A stretch of 10,309 nucleotides of DNA from Parachlamydiaceae bacterium (GTDB lineage Bacteria; Chlamydiota; Chlamydiia; Chlamydiales; Parachlamydiaceae): positions 1-10,309 of the forward strand of contig JAUXSJ010000321.1 in the NCBI GenBank assembly GCA_030679615.1. The letters run 5' to 3'. The position numbers and the translations under genes were made by a program. This document shows, piece by piece, positions 1 to 7,770 of the stretch (positions are counted from its first letter, which is position 1; the number at the start of each line of letters is the position of its first letter). Below the pieces are notes generated by a model, which worked only from the letters and a program-made list of their open reading frames with translations, did no database searches and was not told the DNA's origin.

Positions 1-1393
1 TTTGTGAAATAGCCATCTGAAAGATAGACCAGCTTCCTTCGTCTAGTAAACAATATTTTTTCATTTCAGAAGGGGTCATTAAAGCATTTGATCTTCCGTT
101 TCCTAATCGTTGATATTGAATATTTCTACATTCAATAACACGTTCTCGTATAAAGCTAGATTGTTCATTTTGTGTTTGATTAGATAATTCTTCATAGCGA
201 AGAGGATGGACATCGATGTGTATATCTAAACGATCCCAAAGAGGGCCAGAGACCTTACTGCGATATCTTTCAATTTGCAAGCCAGAATCTTTGCAAGGTT
301 TTTCTGGGTGACCTAAATATCCACATGGACAAGGATTCATTGCAGCGATACATAAAATATTAGTTGGAAAGGTCAGGTGTCCATGAGCACGACTTATAGT
401 TACTTTTTTATCTTCTAAAGGTTGTCTTAAAACCTCTAAAACTGGACGTGAAAATTCTGGGAGTTCATCCAGGAATAATACTCCATTATGTGCTAAAGAT
501 ACTTCGCCGGGTCTTGGATAGCTTCCACCGCCAATTAATCCGGCATAACTAATAGTGTGATGAGGAGATCGAAAAGGACGTTGGCTCATTAAGTGCTTAC
601 CTTCTGGCAGTAATCCGGCAATGGAGTGGATTTTTGTCACTTCAAGAGCTTCATCTAAAGTGAGATCAGGCATGATTCCTATTAACGCCTTAGCCATTAA
701 TGTTTTTCCACATCCTGGAGGTCCAGAAAGGACAATATTATGATTGCCTGCTGCTGCAATTTCCATGGCTCTTTTCACATGAGCTTGACCTTTTACATCT
801 GCAAAATCTACTGTAAGTGGATGATTTTTTCTTTGAGTTTCAAAGCTTTGCGTGGTAACTGGTTTGAACTCGTTAGGCTGATTTAAAAATTGAACCGCTT
901 CTTTTAAATGTGAAATGCCGTAAACAGGAAGGCCTGTGACATAAGCAGCTTCTTGAGCGTTAGCTAATGGAAGAAGTAAACCTTTCCGACCTTGTTGTTT
1001 AGCTAATAATGCAATGGCTAAGGCACCTGTAAGAGGGCGCAAATGACCACTTAAGGCAAGTTCTCCAACAAACATATAATCTTCTAAAGCTGTTTTTTCT
1101 TTTAAAAGTTCCAATGAATGAATTAGTCCTAATGCAATAGGGAGGTCATATAAAACACCCTCTTTTTTTAAATCGCTAGGAGCTAAGTTAACAATACATC
1201 GGAAAAACCCTACGGGAAATCCGCTGTTTTTTACAGCGGTTAAGACTCTATCTTTTGACTCTCTAACTGCGTTGTCAGGTAAACCTACGATGACAAGACT
1301 TAATAAATCAGATTTTACAAGATCGACTTCAACCTCTACTGGAAGAGCTTCAAGTCCAATTAATGATACACATTGAAGTCGAGATAAAGTCAT
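1..1393 (-). CDS. comM: ComM/YifB-family AAA+ ATPase (Mg-chelatase-like), 3' end cut by window edge
   Basis: The product is the YifB/ComM protein, a hexameric AAA+ helicase known in other bacteria to promote branch migration when transformed DNA is integrated; it acts in the cytoplasm. The 464 residues visible start with the ChlI-like N-terminal domain (GLPDNAVRESKDRV near residues 37-50; NLAPSDLKKEG near 69-79). Next come Walker A GPPGCGKT (224-231), FRSPHHT (274-280), Walker B VLFLDELPE (305-313), NPCPCGY with Cys355 and Cys357 followed by Cys367, and the WDRLDIHIDV arginine-finger region (386-395). Family members are about 500 residues, so roughly 40 C-terminal residues lie beyond base 1. 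The start is the ATG at 1393-1391; no clear Shine-Dalgarno precedes it, but the N-terminus aligns with the family and no earlier in-frame ATG was seen. It is divergent from the plus-strand gene run. The family call is firm; a role in DNA uptake here is inferred. Confidence 0.95.
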   Translation of the reverse strand, partial: MTLSRLQCVSLIGLEALPVEVEVDLVKSDLLSLVIVGLPDNAVRESKDRVLTAVKNSGFPVGFFRCIVNLAPSDLKKEGVLYDLPIALGLIHSLELLKEKTALEDYMFVGELALSGHLRPLTGALAIALLAKQQGRKGLLLPLANAQEAAYVTGLPVYGISHLKEAVQFLNQPNEFKPVTTQSFETQRKNHPLTVDFADVKGQAHVKRAMEIAAAGNHNIVLSGPPGCGKTLMAKALIGIMPDLTLDEALEVTKIHSIAGLLPEGKHLMSQRPFRSPHHTISYAGLIGGGSYPRPGEVSLAHNGVLFLDELPEFSRPVLEVLRQPLEDKKVTISRAHGHLTFPTNILCIAAMNPCPCGYLGHPEKPCKDSGLQIERYRSKVSGPLWDRLDIHIDVHPLRYEELSNQTQNEQSSFIRERVIECRNIQYQRLGNGRSNALMTPSEMKKYCLLDEGSWSIFQMAISQ

Positions 1394-1677
1394 TGAATGG
1401 GATGTCCAATTAAAAATTAAAAATTTAATCTAAAACTCAGGTTTTAAATCATCGAATGTCAATCATTAAATTTAAAGAAAAATCTTAAAAAAATTATGGT
1501 ACATCGTTCAGTCAATGATATGACTTAGTATGACGGATCTGGCCTAAATCCCAATGTCATCACAATAAAAAATAATTTATTGATTAACTTTTATAACAAG
1601 CTGTTAGTTAGTAAGATTCATCATTCTTTGCGATGAAATATTCTTTTTCATAAGCTAAAAAATCTTTAAGTAAAATA

Positions 1678-1858
1678 CTCGTCTTCATCACCCATTTATC
1701 ATGCTCATCCTGCCGCTTGCGATCATGCTTATCTTGTTTTAATATTTATGGATGAATCATTTTGCATATTTTTCAATTAATTTAGATTACAAAAAAAACA
1801 GTATAAGCATTATCGCAAGCGGCAGGATGAGCATGATTATTAGAATGATGAAGACGAG
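1678..1858. repeat. Long imperfect inverted repeat (hairpin/cruciform-forming)
   Basis: The arms are 1678-1732 and 1803-1858, separated by a 70-nt AT-rich loop. The core (1698-1723 with 1812-1837) is 26 bp and perfect. After one mismatch (1724/1811) a further 8 bp pair (1725-1732 with 1803-1810). On the outer side, after a 7-nt by 8-nt internal loop, 13 bp pair perfectly (1678-1690 with 1846-1858). The core is much more GC-rich than its surroundings. The left arm also carries a near-direct repeat, ATCATGCTCATC (1698-1709) and ATCATGCTTATC (1722-1733). It could be a MITE-like or REP-like mobile repeat, or a regulatory or terminator structure. It lacks the T-tract of a normal terminator, so a repeat-family copy is the better guess. 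Confidence 0.85.
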
Positions 1859-1953
1859 CATAACTTATGGGTAATAGGATGGGCAGAGCCTTCGCACTCC
1901 AAAGAATATTTTGAATGATTAATTCTTACGTTTACTATTTTTTCGTAGAAAGA

Positions 1954-1982
1954 GTGACAAATTATGTATTGAGAGCTATATC
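1954..1982 (+). promoter_or_regulatory. Candidate sigma70-type promoter for the four-gene run
   Basis: GTGACA (1954-1959, five of six matches to TTGACA) is followed after exactly 17 nt by TATATC (1977-1982, four of six matches to TATAAT). Transcription would begin near 1989, about 60 nt before the first coding ATG. It is the best-spaced pair seen in the intergenic region and points toward the gene run. In such AT-rich DNA, similar pairs arise by chance. Confidence 0.4.
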
Positions 1983-2050
1983 GAAAATCAAATAAAGGAT
2001 ATGATTCATTCAACTTATAAAAATGATTTTTCGATTAATTGATTATAAAC

Positions 2051-2638
2051 ATGAGGTTGAATTTGGGAAGTAAGAGAGAAATTAAAACAATATTAATTGT
2101 TCTTTTTTTAGCCATCCTTGTCGCGGGACTAATTGCATTTTTCTTTATTTTTTATTACGGTCCTTCAGGTAGTTATGAAGCAAAAAATACATTATTAGAT
2201 CCAAATATCATTGAACGTATTAATTATCCCGAGAAAGATCCTAAATCGGGGAAAATGTTTCACTATATGTTTGATCGAACAGAGGCGACTTTTTTCGATA
2301 TTCAAAAAAATAAAATTCAAAAAATTAACCTCACAAGTAATCAATACAAACAATTATACGAATTAGTTTCATCTGATCGTAGCATTCATTTTATTACTGA
2401 TGAAATTTTAAATGCTTTTATTCTTTCTAGTCCTCTTCAAATCACAACTTACATGATGATGGCTGATCCTGAGTACTATTCTTCAAAAAAAAATATCCTT
2501 CAAAATATACAATTTCTTGAAAATGACAATTATCGCATTCAGTTACAAGGAAAAATAGAAAGCGGAGGATGGGCATACTTTCATCACCCACATATCTATC
2601 AAACAATCATGCAAATGTTTAATCAAATCGAATCATAG
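2051..2638 (+). CDS. Single-pass membrane protein of unknown function
   Basis: I do not recognise this family. From the ATG at 2051 it is 195 residues. A basic N-terminus (MRLNLGSKREIK) precedes one long hydrophobic segment at about residues 13-37 (rich in I, L, V, F). A hydrophilic domain of about 155 residues follows, with no second membrane segment, so it is probably anchored in the inner membrane with the C-terminal part in the periplasm (positive-inside rule). No catalytic motif is evident. A TTG at 2039 in the same frame is an alternative start, immediately after an in-frame TAA; neither start has a good ribosome binding site. The stop at 2636-2638 lies 5 nt before the next gene, so co-transcription and perhaps translational coupling with the hydrolase gene are likely. 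It may be lineage-specific. The gene call is good; function is unknown. Confidence 0.8.
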   Translation: MRLNLGSKREIKTILIVLFLAILVAGLIAFFFIFYYGPSGSYEAKNTLLDPNIIERINYPEKDPKSGKMFHYMFDRTEATFFDIQKNKIQKINLTSNQYKQLYELVSSDRSIHFITDEILNAFILSSPLQITTYMMMADPEYYSSKKNILQNIQFLENDNYRIQLQGKIESGGWAYFHHPHIYQTIMQMFNQIES

Positions 2639-2643
2639 GAAAA

Positions 2644-3420
2644 ATGATGGGTGGAGTATTTGTTTTTTTAGGTACAGGGGGCTCAATGGGTATTCCTGTG
2701 ATTGGGTGTTCGTGTGACGTTTGCCAATCAGATTCTCCTTTTAATAAACGCTTACGTTCTTCAGCATGGATTACCTATGATGATCAACAATTTATTATTG
2801 ATGTAGGTCCAGATTTTAGACAGCAATGTTTAAAGTTTCAAATTAAAGCAATTGATGGAGTGTTGATTACTCATGCTCATTATGATCACATTGCTGCCAT
2901 TGATGATTTACGCCCCTTAACTTTTCGAAATCCACCTTTACCTGTACTTCTTTCAAATGACACAGCTGAAGAGGTGAAGTTACGGTGTTATTATCTTTTA
3001 AAACCAGACCCTGTTCTTTCTCTTCCATCAAGATTGCATTTAGAGATATTTGATCAAGAATCTGGAATTGTTGATTTTCAAGGAGTTCCTATTCAGTATG
3101 TCACTTATTTGCAAAGCGGAATGAAAGTGAATGGTTACAAAATTGGAAATCTAGCCTATTTAACTGATATTAAAGAATTTTCACCAACAATTTTTGAACA
3201 AATTAAAGATGTTAAATATTTAATAATTAGTTCATTAAGATTCACTGCATCACCTCTTCATTTTTCAATTGATGAGGCAATAGATTTTTCACGTAAGGTC
3301 AATGCTGAGCAGGTATGGCTGACACATATATCACATGAATTAGAACATCATCAAACAAATGCATATTTGCCATCAAATATTCGAGTGGCATATGATGGTT
3401 TAAAAATAGAATTTAATTAA
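2644..3420 (+). CDS. PhnP-like metallo-beta-lactamase-fold hydrolase
   Basis: A 258-residue cytoplasmic MBL-fold protein close to PhnP, whose studied member is a cyclic phosphodiesterase. No phosphonate genes are nearby, so the physiological substrate here is unknown. Visible motifs are GTGGSMGIP (10-18), the PhnP-type structural zinc cluster Cys22/Cys24/Cys27 with His231, the catalytic motif THAHYDH (His77, His79, Asp81, His82), LTDIKEF with Asp175, and LTHISHE with His228. The usual motif-III histidine is missing: no histidine lies between residues 133 and 205, and the expected position reads QSGMKVNGYKIG. Translation may start at the ATG at 2644 or the adjacent one at 2647; AGGA at 2637-2640, overlapping the upstream stop, is better spaced for 2647. 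The gene is followed by hflX after 7 nt, an order also found in Chlamydia, where it is named phnP (from memory). The family is firm; activity is uncertain. Confidence 0.92.
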   Translation: MMGGVFVFLGTGGSMGIPVIGCSCDVCQSDSPFNKRLRSSAWITYDDQQFIIDVGPDFRQQCLKFQIKAIDGVLITHAHYDHIAAIDDLRPLTFRNPPLPVLLSNDTAEEVKLRCYYLLKPDPVLSLPSRLHLEIFDQESGIVDFQGVPIQYVTYLQSGMKVNGYKIGNLAYLTDIKEFSPTIFEQIKDVKYLIISSLRFTASPLHFSIDEAIDFSRKVNAEQVWLTHISHELEHHQTNAYLPSNIRVAYDGLKIEFN

Positions 3421-3427
3421 GGTAATT

Positions 3428-4756
3428 ATGACAAAATCAAAAAATGAGGAAGATGAAAAGTTAATCAAAAATGTTACTGAGAAAATTGAAACTGCTTTAT
3501 TGATTTCAACGTATCATGGAACTCCCAGTAAACCTATTTGTGAAGAGCATTTGGATGAATTAGAGCTTCTTGTAAAAACTTATGGTCTTAAAACGGAAAA
3601 AAAAATCCCTGTAGCAATACGAAAATTTGATGCATCTATTTTTATTGGAAAAGGAAAACTTCAAGAGCTCATAGACATTTCGAAGGAAAATAATATAGAT
3701 AAAATTATTTTTGATGATGAGATTACACCTGCTCAACAACGCAATTTAGAGAAGGCTTTTGAAAAACCGGTGATGGATCGAACAGAAGTTATTTTAGGTG
3801 TTTTTGCGCAACGCGCGCAGACAAAAGAAGCTCGTTTGCAAGTAGAATTGGCAAAGGTTAGGTATGAAGCGCCTCGTCTTAAAAGATTGTGGACACATCT
3901 ATCTCGTCAGCAAGGAACTTCTGGTTCTGGAGGTGGAGGGGCTTACTTAAAAGGAGAAGGCGAAAAACAAATTGAAATTGATCGACGAATAATAAAGAGA
4001 AAAATTGATCTTTTACAAAAAGAACTAGAAGAGGTACGAGCGGTACGTGATACGCAACGATTATCTAGAACGCGATCAAAAGTTCCGATTTTTGCTATTA
4101 TAGGGTATACAAATGCAGGAAAATCTACATTACTTAATGCATTAACGAATGCAGGAGTTTTTGTTGAAGACAAATTATTTGCAACATTAGATACAACAAC
4201 ACGTAAATTTTCATTAAAAAATAATCAAGAAATTTTATTGATCGACACAGTTGGATTTATTCGCAAGCTTCCTCATTTATTAATTGCCGCCTTTAAAAGC
4301 ACATTGGAAGAGGCTTTATCAGCAGATATTTTAATTCATTTAATTGATTCAAGTCATCCCATGGCAGAAGAACAAGCAGCTACTACTTATGAAGTTCTAA
4401 AGGAACTAGGCGCTAAAAATAAACCGATTATTACTGTATTGAATAAAATTGATAAAAATCCAAGTCCAAGTCTTATTCATCGCTTACGGATGAGTTATCC
4501 AAAAAATGTACAAATTTCCGCCTTAACTCATCAAGGTTTTGATGAGCTGGAAGAAATGATGATACACGAATTAAGTCAACAAAGACAAATGACTCATTTG
4601 CGCATTCCTCAATCGAATTATGCTCTTGTGAGTGAAGTTAACCGAGAAGGTCATGTTCTAAAACAAGAGTATGAGGAAAATGATGTTTTATTATCGGTAG
4701 AAGCACCTATTGCTTTTATTAATAAGTGGGAAAACTTTAAAATAGAAGAATTTTGA
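3428..4756 (+). CDS. hflX: GTPase HflX
   Basis: HflX is a translation-associated GTPase that binds the 50S subunit and, in studied bacteria, splits stalled or stressed ribosomes. The 442-residue product has the HflX N-terminal nucleotide-binding domain (about 20-150) and the Gly-rich linker SGSGGGGAYLKGEGEKQIE (165-183) leading into a helical segment (about 184-212). The GTPase domain follows: G1 GYTNAGKST (226-234), switch I region DKLFATLDTT (248-257), G3 DTVGF (273-277), G4 NKID (339-342) and G5 SAL (364-366). A short C-terminal domain runs to 442. All nucleotide-binding motifs are intact and the length is typical. The ATG at 3428 has a TAAGG Shine-Dalgarno that overlaps the upstream stop. 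It sits third in the tight run, 7 nt after the hydrolase and 2 nt before radC, so it is probably on the same transcript. Confidence 0.97.
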   Translation: MTKSKNEEDEKLIKNVTEKIETALLISTYHGTPSKPICEEHLDELELLVKTYGLKTEKKIPVAIRKFDASIFIGKGKLQELIDISKENNIDKIIFDDEITPAQQRNLEKAFEKPVMDRTEVILGVFAQRAQTKEARLQVELAKVRYEAPRLKRLWTHLSRQQGTSGSGGGGAYLKGEGEKQIEIDRRIIKRKIDLLQKELEEVRAVRDTQRLSRTRSKVPIFAIIGYTNAGKSTLLNALTNAGVFVEDKLFATLDTTTRKFSLKNNQEILLIDTVGFIRKLPHLLIAAFKSTLEEALSADILIHLIDSSHPMAEEQAATTYEVLKELGAKNKPIITVLNKIDKNPSPSLIHRLRMSYPKNVQISALTHQGFDELEEMMIHELSQQRQMTHLRIPQSNYALVSEVNREGHVLKQEYEENDVLLSVEAPIAFINKWENFKIEEF

Positions 4757-4758
4757 AA

Positions 4759-5451
4759 ATGTCTTTCTATTCAATTTCTCATTTACCAAGTGAAGATCGA
4801 CCTCGAGAACGTTTGGCTAGAGAAGGTGCAGAATCGTTATCTTCAGCAGAACTTATAGCTATCATCTTAGGAAGTGGAAGTAAAACAAAACCTATTTTAC
4901 AATTGGCACATGAAATAATTTCAAGATTTGGATGTTTGCAAAATTTATCTGAAGCAACATTAGCAGAATTAAGAGATATCAAGGGCGTGGGTTTTGCTAA
5001 AGCTATTCAAATTAAGGCTGCAATTAGTTTAGGGATTCGAGCTTCTCGTCAATCCATCACAGCAAAATATCGAATTGAACATCCCCAGCATGGGTATCAT
5101 TTGTTAAAAGAAAGCATGGAAAAGGAGAATCGTGAAATCTTCATGGCGATCCTATTAGATGCAAAAGGGTATGTAATTTCTCAGGAAATCATTTCCATTG
5201 GAACACTCACTGAGACACTAGTGCATCCTCGTGAATTATTTTATTTAGCTATACGACATAAAGCAGTTAGCTTAATCATTGCACATAATCACCCTAGTGG
5301 AGATCCGACTCCATCAGCACAAGATATAGCATTAACTAAAACCTTAATTGAAGCAGGGAAGTTAATGAACATACCGTTGAACGATCATTTAATTATTGGA
5401 CATCATTCTTTTACTTCATTACGTCAACAATGCAAAATTGAATGGTTTTAA
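4759..5451 (+). CDS. radC: RadC-family JAB/MPN-domain protein
   Basis: This 230-residue RadC protein has a DNA-repair name, but the molecular role of the family is not settled. The N-terminus HLPSEDRPRERL is characteristic of RadC. A helix-hairpin-helix-like DNA-binding segment follows (LRDIKGVGFAKA, about 71-82). The JAB/MPN metalloprotease-like domain spans about 103-230. It has the conserved acidic residue Glu126 before ILLD and the metal motif HNHPSGDPTPSAQD, giving His176, His178 and Asp189, all intact. Length is typical. The ATG at 4759 follows the hflX stop by 2 nt, with an AGAAGAA purine run at 4745-4750. A TTG at 4753 overlapping the hflX stop would add two residues and is an alternative start. 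It is the last gene of the run. Identification is firm; function is inferred from the family only. Confidence 0.96.
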   Translation: MSFYSISHLPSEDRPRERLAREGAESLSSAELIAIILGSGSKTKPILQLAHEIISRFGCLQNLSEATLAELRDIKGVGFAKAIQIKAAISLGIRASRQSITAKYRIEHPQHGYHLLKESMEKENREIFMAILLDAKGYVISQEIISIGTLTETLVHPRELFYLAIRHKAVSLIIAHNHPSGDPTPSAQDIALTKTLIEAGKLMNIPLNDHLIIGHHSFTSLRQQCKIEWF

Positions 5452-5484
5452 GCACGTTAATAAACTGATTTGTAAATAATCCAT

Positions 5485-5516
5485 AAAAATAAAAACGAAT
5501 AAATCTTTTTATTTTT
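5485..5516 (+). terminator. Possible weak terminator after radC (A/T-only hairpin)
   Basis: AAAAATAAAAA (5485-5495) and TTTTTATTTTT (5506-5516) form a perfect 11-bp stem with a 10-nt loop, ending in a T run. It lies 34 nt after the radC stop, where a terminator is expected. The stem contains no G-C pair and would be weak, and A/T palindromes are common in such DNA, so this is tentative. Confidence 0.3.
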
Positions 5517-5553
5517 TAAAATATTTTTATTTACTATATTAGTGAAAAAAAAT

Positions 5554-5579
5554 TTGACAAATTAATTAAAAGATTTAAT
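5554..5579 (+). promoter_or_regulatory. Possible promoter for the secreted propeller/TIG gene
   Basis: A perfect TTGACA lies at 5554-5559. The nearest -10-like hexamer, TTTAAT (5574-5579), is only 14 nt away, which is short; GTTAAT (5581-5586) would be 21 nt away, which is long. The position, about 40 nt before the ATG at 5620, is sensible, and the 168-nt gap after radC suggests separate transcription. Confidence 0.3.
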
Positions 5580-5619
5580 GGTTAATTAATTTCAAAAATT
5601 AATTCTATAAGGCAATACT

Positions 5620-7755
5620 ATGAAAAAGATTGTATATTTTTTTATAACAAGTTTTTTTCTCTTCCTAAGCATTAATTCAAAAGTTGAAGGCTTTGTTCCT
5701 CCTGTTTGGAGTCCGCCTGTAGAAATTTCTGGGCCTATTGCAGGAGTAGCATCAAGTCCTATTGTCAAAACTGATTATCATGGTCGTTTTGTAGCTGCTT
5801 GGATTATTAATACAGAAGTACAGTATGCAGAGCTTCCATTATTTGGGACTTGGACGCCACCAAGTACAATTGCAACCAATGCCAAAGTATTGGGAGGATT
5901 TGGGGCTCCTCCAATAGGATTTGATATTAACGTAAATGGGGATGCAGTGATCATATGGATAGACGATCCTTCAGGAAGGATTTATGGTTCCAAAAGACCA
6001 TATGGTCAAAATTGGAGTACTCCGGTACCTATAAGTAATCCTCCTGTAACAGCTGATGCACAAATGCCAGCATTAGCCATTGCCAATAATGGGATAGCCG
6101 TTGCAGTTTGGTCTTTGTCAGATGGAACTAGTCAGCAAGTACAAGCATCATATCTCTTAAATGGAAGTTTTGCTTGGTCGGCCCCTGTTACATTATCTCC
6201 AATTATTCCCCCTGATCCAAATATACAAGATTTTTTTTCGAAGATTGCCGTTGATTCATTAGGAAACTTTACATTGCTATGGGAGCATTTTACTGGACCT
6301 GGTCAAGAACTTCAAACTGCGGTTTTTTCTTCGGATACGCTCACATGGACATCTCCAATATCCATAACAGCAAATTCAGCTGGACTCTTTGATAGTAAGA
6401 TCGTTGTAGATTCTGTTGGTAATGCAACAGCTGTTTGGGTGGATGCATTAACACCATTGTTTAATAATACCATCTTTGGCGCATTCAGACCACTCCTTGG
6501 ATCTTGGACTTCTCCTATTCAAATATCAGATGATCTTGTTGATAATCGAAGACCTTCTCTAGCTGTTGATGGTACAGGAAAAGTAACAACTATTTGGACA
6601 CATGAAATACCAGCAGATCGCCAAATATTATATTCTGAATCTTTACCTGGATCACAAACTTGGAGTTTGCCTGGTGTTGTTCAACCTTCGGGCGTTGCCT
6701 TTAGTTCTTTTACTTCCCTGTCTTCCAATTTTTCCGGAGATCTTTTGGCATTATGGGGTGGACCAGGGTTCTTGAATGGAATTAATGCGGCAAAAAAACC
6801 AGCGGGATTTACATGGCTTCCATCAAACCAAATTGATAGTGGGACAATAACAGGAGCTCTATCTGGAAGTGTTAGTCCCGAAGGAGCAACAGTTGCTACT
6901 TGGAAAAGAATAGAAGATAAAATCATGGCTTCTACGTGCTATTCCTTAATCCCTCCACCGACAGTAACAAGTCTTACTCCTAATTTTGGTCCATTTTACG
7001 GTGGAACTGTGGTGACAATTACTGGCTCTCATTTTACAGGAACAACTGAAGTCAATTTTGGTGGCATTTCAGCAACAAGTTTTGTTGTGATTAATGATAA
7101 TACAATCACAGCAGTTAGCCCTGCGCATGTTCCAGGTTTAGTAAATGTGATTGTAACAACTCCAATGGGGTCATCAACGGTATCTCCATTGAATTTATTT
7201 TATTTTATACCATTTCCTTTGATTACAAATGTTGTTCCAAATCATGCTGCTCCTTTTGAAAATATTCAAGTATCTATTTATGGGCAGGGCTTTATCAATA
7301 CTTTATCCGTTCTATTTGGAAATAAACCTGCACTTAATTTTATTGTTGTATCCGACACTTTAATTTTAGCAACTGTACCATCTTTTGCATTTGAACAAAC
7401 GATTTTGATTACTGTAGTTACTCCAGTAGGAAATTCTAATGGCTTTCCTTTCAATATTAGAATTGAAATTCAACCTGTAAGGAATGTTAAAGGATTTCAG
7501 ATTGAAAATAAGTTTGCTACTCAAAAAGATATCATTAATATTCTTCAATGGGATCCTCCTATTGAAGGTCCTCAACCCATTAAATACTTAATTTTCCGTA
7601 AATCTTTAAAATCGCATCCTATTGGAAAGGTTTCTGCTGATCAATTTTTCTTTTTAGACCACAATAGAAAAAAGGGAAAAAAATATACATATTTTATTGT
7701 AGCTATAGATGCAGAAGAAAATGAATCAGATCCAAAAAAAATAACAATAAAATAA
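5620..7755 (+). CDS. Secreted beta-propeller-like protein with two IPT/TIG domains and a fibronectin-III-like C-terminus
   Basis: This 711-residue protein begins with a signal peptide: MKK, a hydrophobic stretch at 4-19, and probable cleavage after VEG at 24. Residues 25-440 contain eight repeats of about 52 residues. Each starts with a W-x-x-P-like or related motif (Trp30, 78, 132, 186, 243, 296, 348, 399) and has a second Trp after a G-x-x-x-x-hydrophobic strand (Trp61, 113, 164, 221, 273, 326, 379, 428). Such spacing suggests a beta-propeller of seven or eight blades. Two IPT/TIG domains follow (about 447-530, TSLTPNFGPFYGGT; and 533-614, TNVVPNHAAPFENI), then a fibronectin-III-like segment (about 618-711, with ILQWDPP and YTYFIVAIDAEE). 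The ATG has AAGG 7 nt upstream (5609-5612). It probably functions outside the cytoplasm in binding or adhesion; no enzyme motif, autotransporter or anchor is visible. Domain calls are good; the biological role is unknown. Confidence 0.9.
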   Translation: MKKIVYFFITSFFLFLSINSKVEGFVPPVWSPPVEISGPIAGVASSPIVKTDYHGRFVAAWIINTEVQYAELPLFGTWTPPSTIATNAKVLGGFGAPPIGFDINVNGDAVIIWIDDPSGRIYGSKRPYGQNWSTPVPISNPPVTADAQMPALAIANNGIAVAVWSLSDGTSQQVQASYLLNGSFAWSAPVTLSPIIPPDPNIQDFFSKIAVDSLGNFTLLWEHFTGPGQELQTAVFSSDTLTWTSPISITANSAGLFDSKIVVDSVGNATAVWVDALTPLFNNTIFGAFRPLLGSWTSPIQISDDLVDNRRPSLAVDGTGKVTTIWTHEIPADRQILYSESLPGSQTWSLPGVVQPSGVAFSSFTSLSSNFSGDLLALWGGPGFLNGINAAKKPAGFTWLPSNQIDSGTITGALSGSVSPEGATVATWKRIEDKIMASTCYSLIPPPTVTSLTPNFGPFYGGTVVTITGSHFTGTTEVNFGGISATSFVVINDNTITAVSPAHVPGLVNVIVTTPMGSSTVSPLNLFYFIPFPLITNVVPNHAAPFENIQVSIYGQGFINTLSVLFGNKPALNFIVVSDTLILATVPSFAFEQTILITVVTPVGNSNGFPFNIRIEIQPVRNVKGFQIENKFATQKDIINILQWDPPIEGPQPIKYLIFRKSLKSHPIGKVSADQFFFLDHNRKKGKKYTYFIVAIDAEENESDPKKITIK

Positions 7756-7770
7756 ATGATTTGTAGCCAC

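Larger units (their letters stand above)
1394..2050. other. Non-coding divergent intergenic region
   Basis: These 657 bases separate comM (minus) from the four-gene plus-strand run. I found no convincing ORF, tRNA or known RNA family. The region contains a long imperfect inverted repeat (1678-1858) and a plausible promoter (1954-1982). Just before the first plus-strand gene there is a short leader with a weak hairpin: TCGAAAATCA at 1981-1990 can pair with 2024-2034, with one bulged base. The remainder is AT-rich with no structure I can name. An 11-base string, CAATGTCATCA, occurs near 1551 and again near 8060 in the repeat element, which may be chance. Confidence 0.7.

Noticed and set aside
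1457..1462. Minus-strand TTGACA upstream of comM as a -35 element
   Set aside because: No acceptable -10 hexamer lies at 16-18 nt; the nearest A/T-rich candidates are at wrong spacing, so no promoter was called.
3943..4173. Minus-strand ORF inside hflX
   Set aside because: It is antisense to the conserved Gly-rich linker and P-loop region of hflX and has no credible protein features.
4779..4982. Minus-strand ORF inside radC
   Set aside because: It is a shadow frame opposite the conserved RadC N-terminal domain.
6681..6926. Minus-strand ORF inside the propeller/TIG gene
   Set aside because: It is opposite clearly coding repeat sequence; there is no ribosome binding site or family resemblance.
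7366..7575. Minus-strand ORF opposite the second TIG domain
   Set aside because: It is a shadow frame of the plus-strand gene with low-complexity composition.
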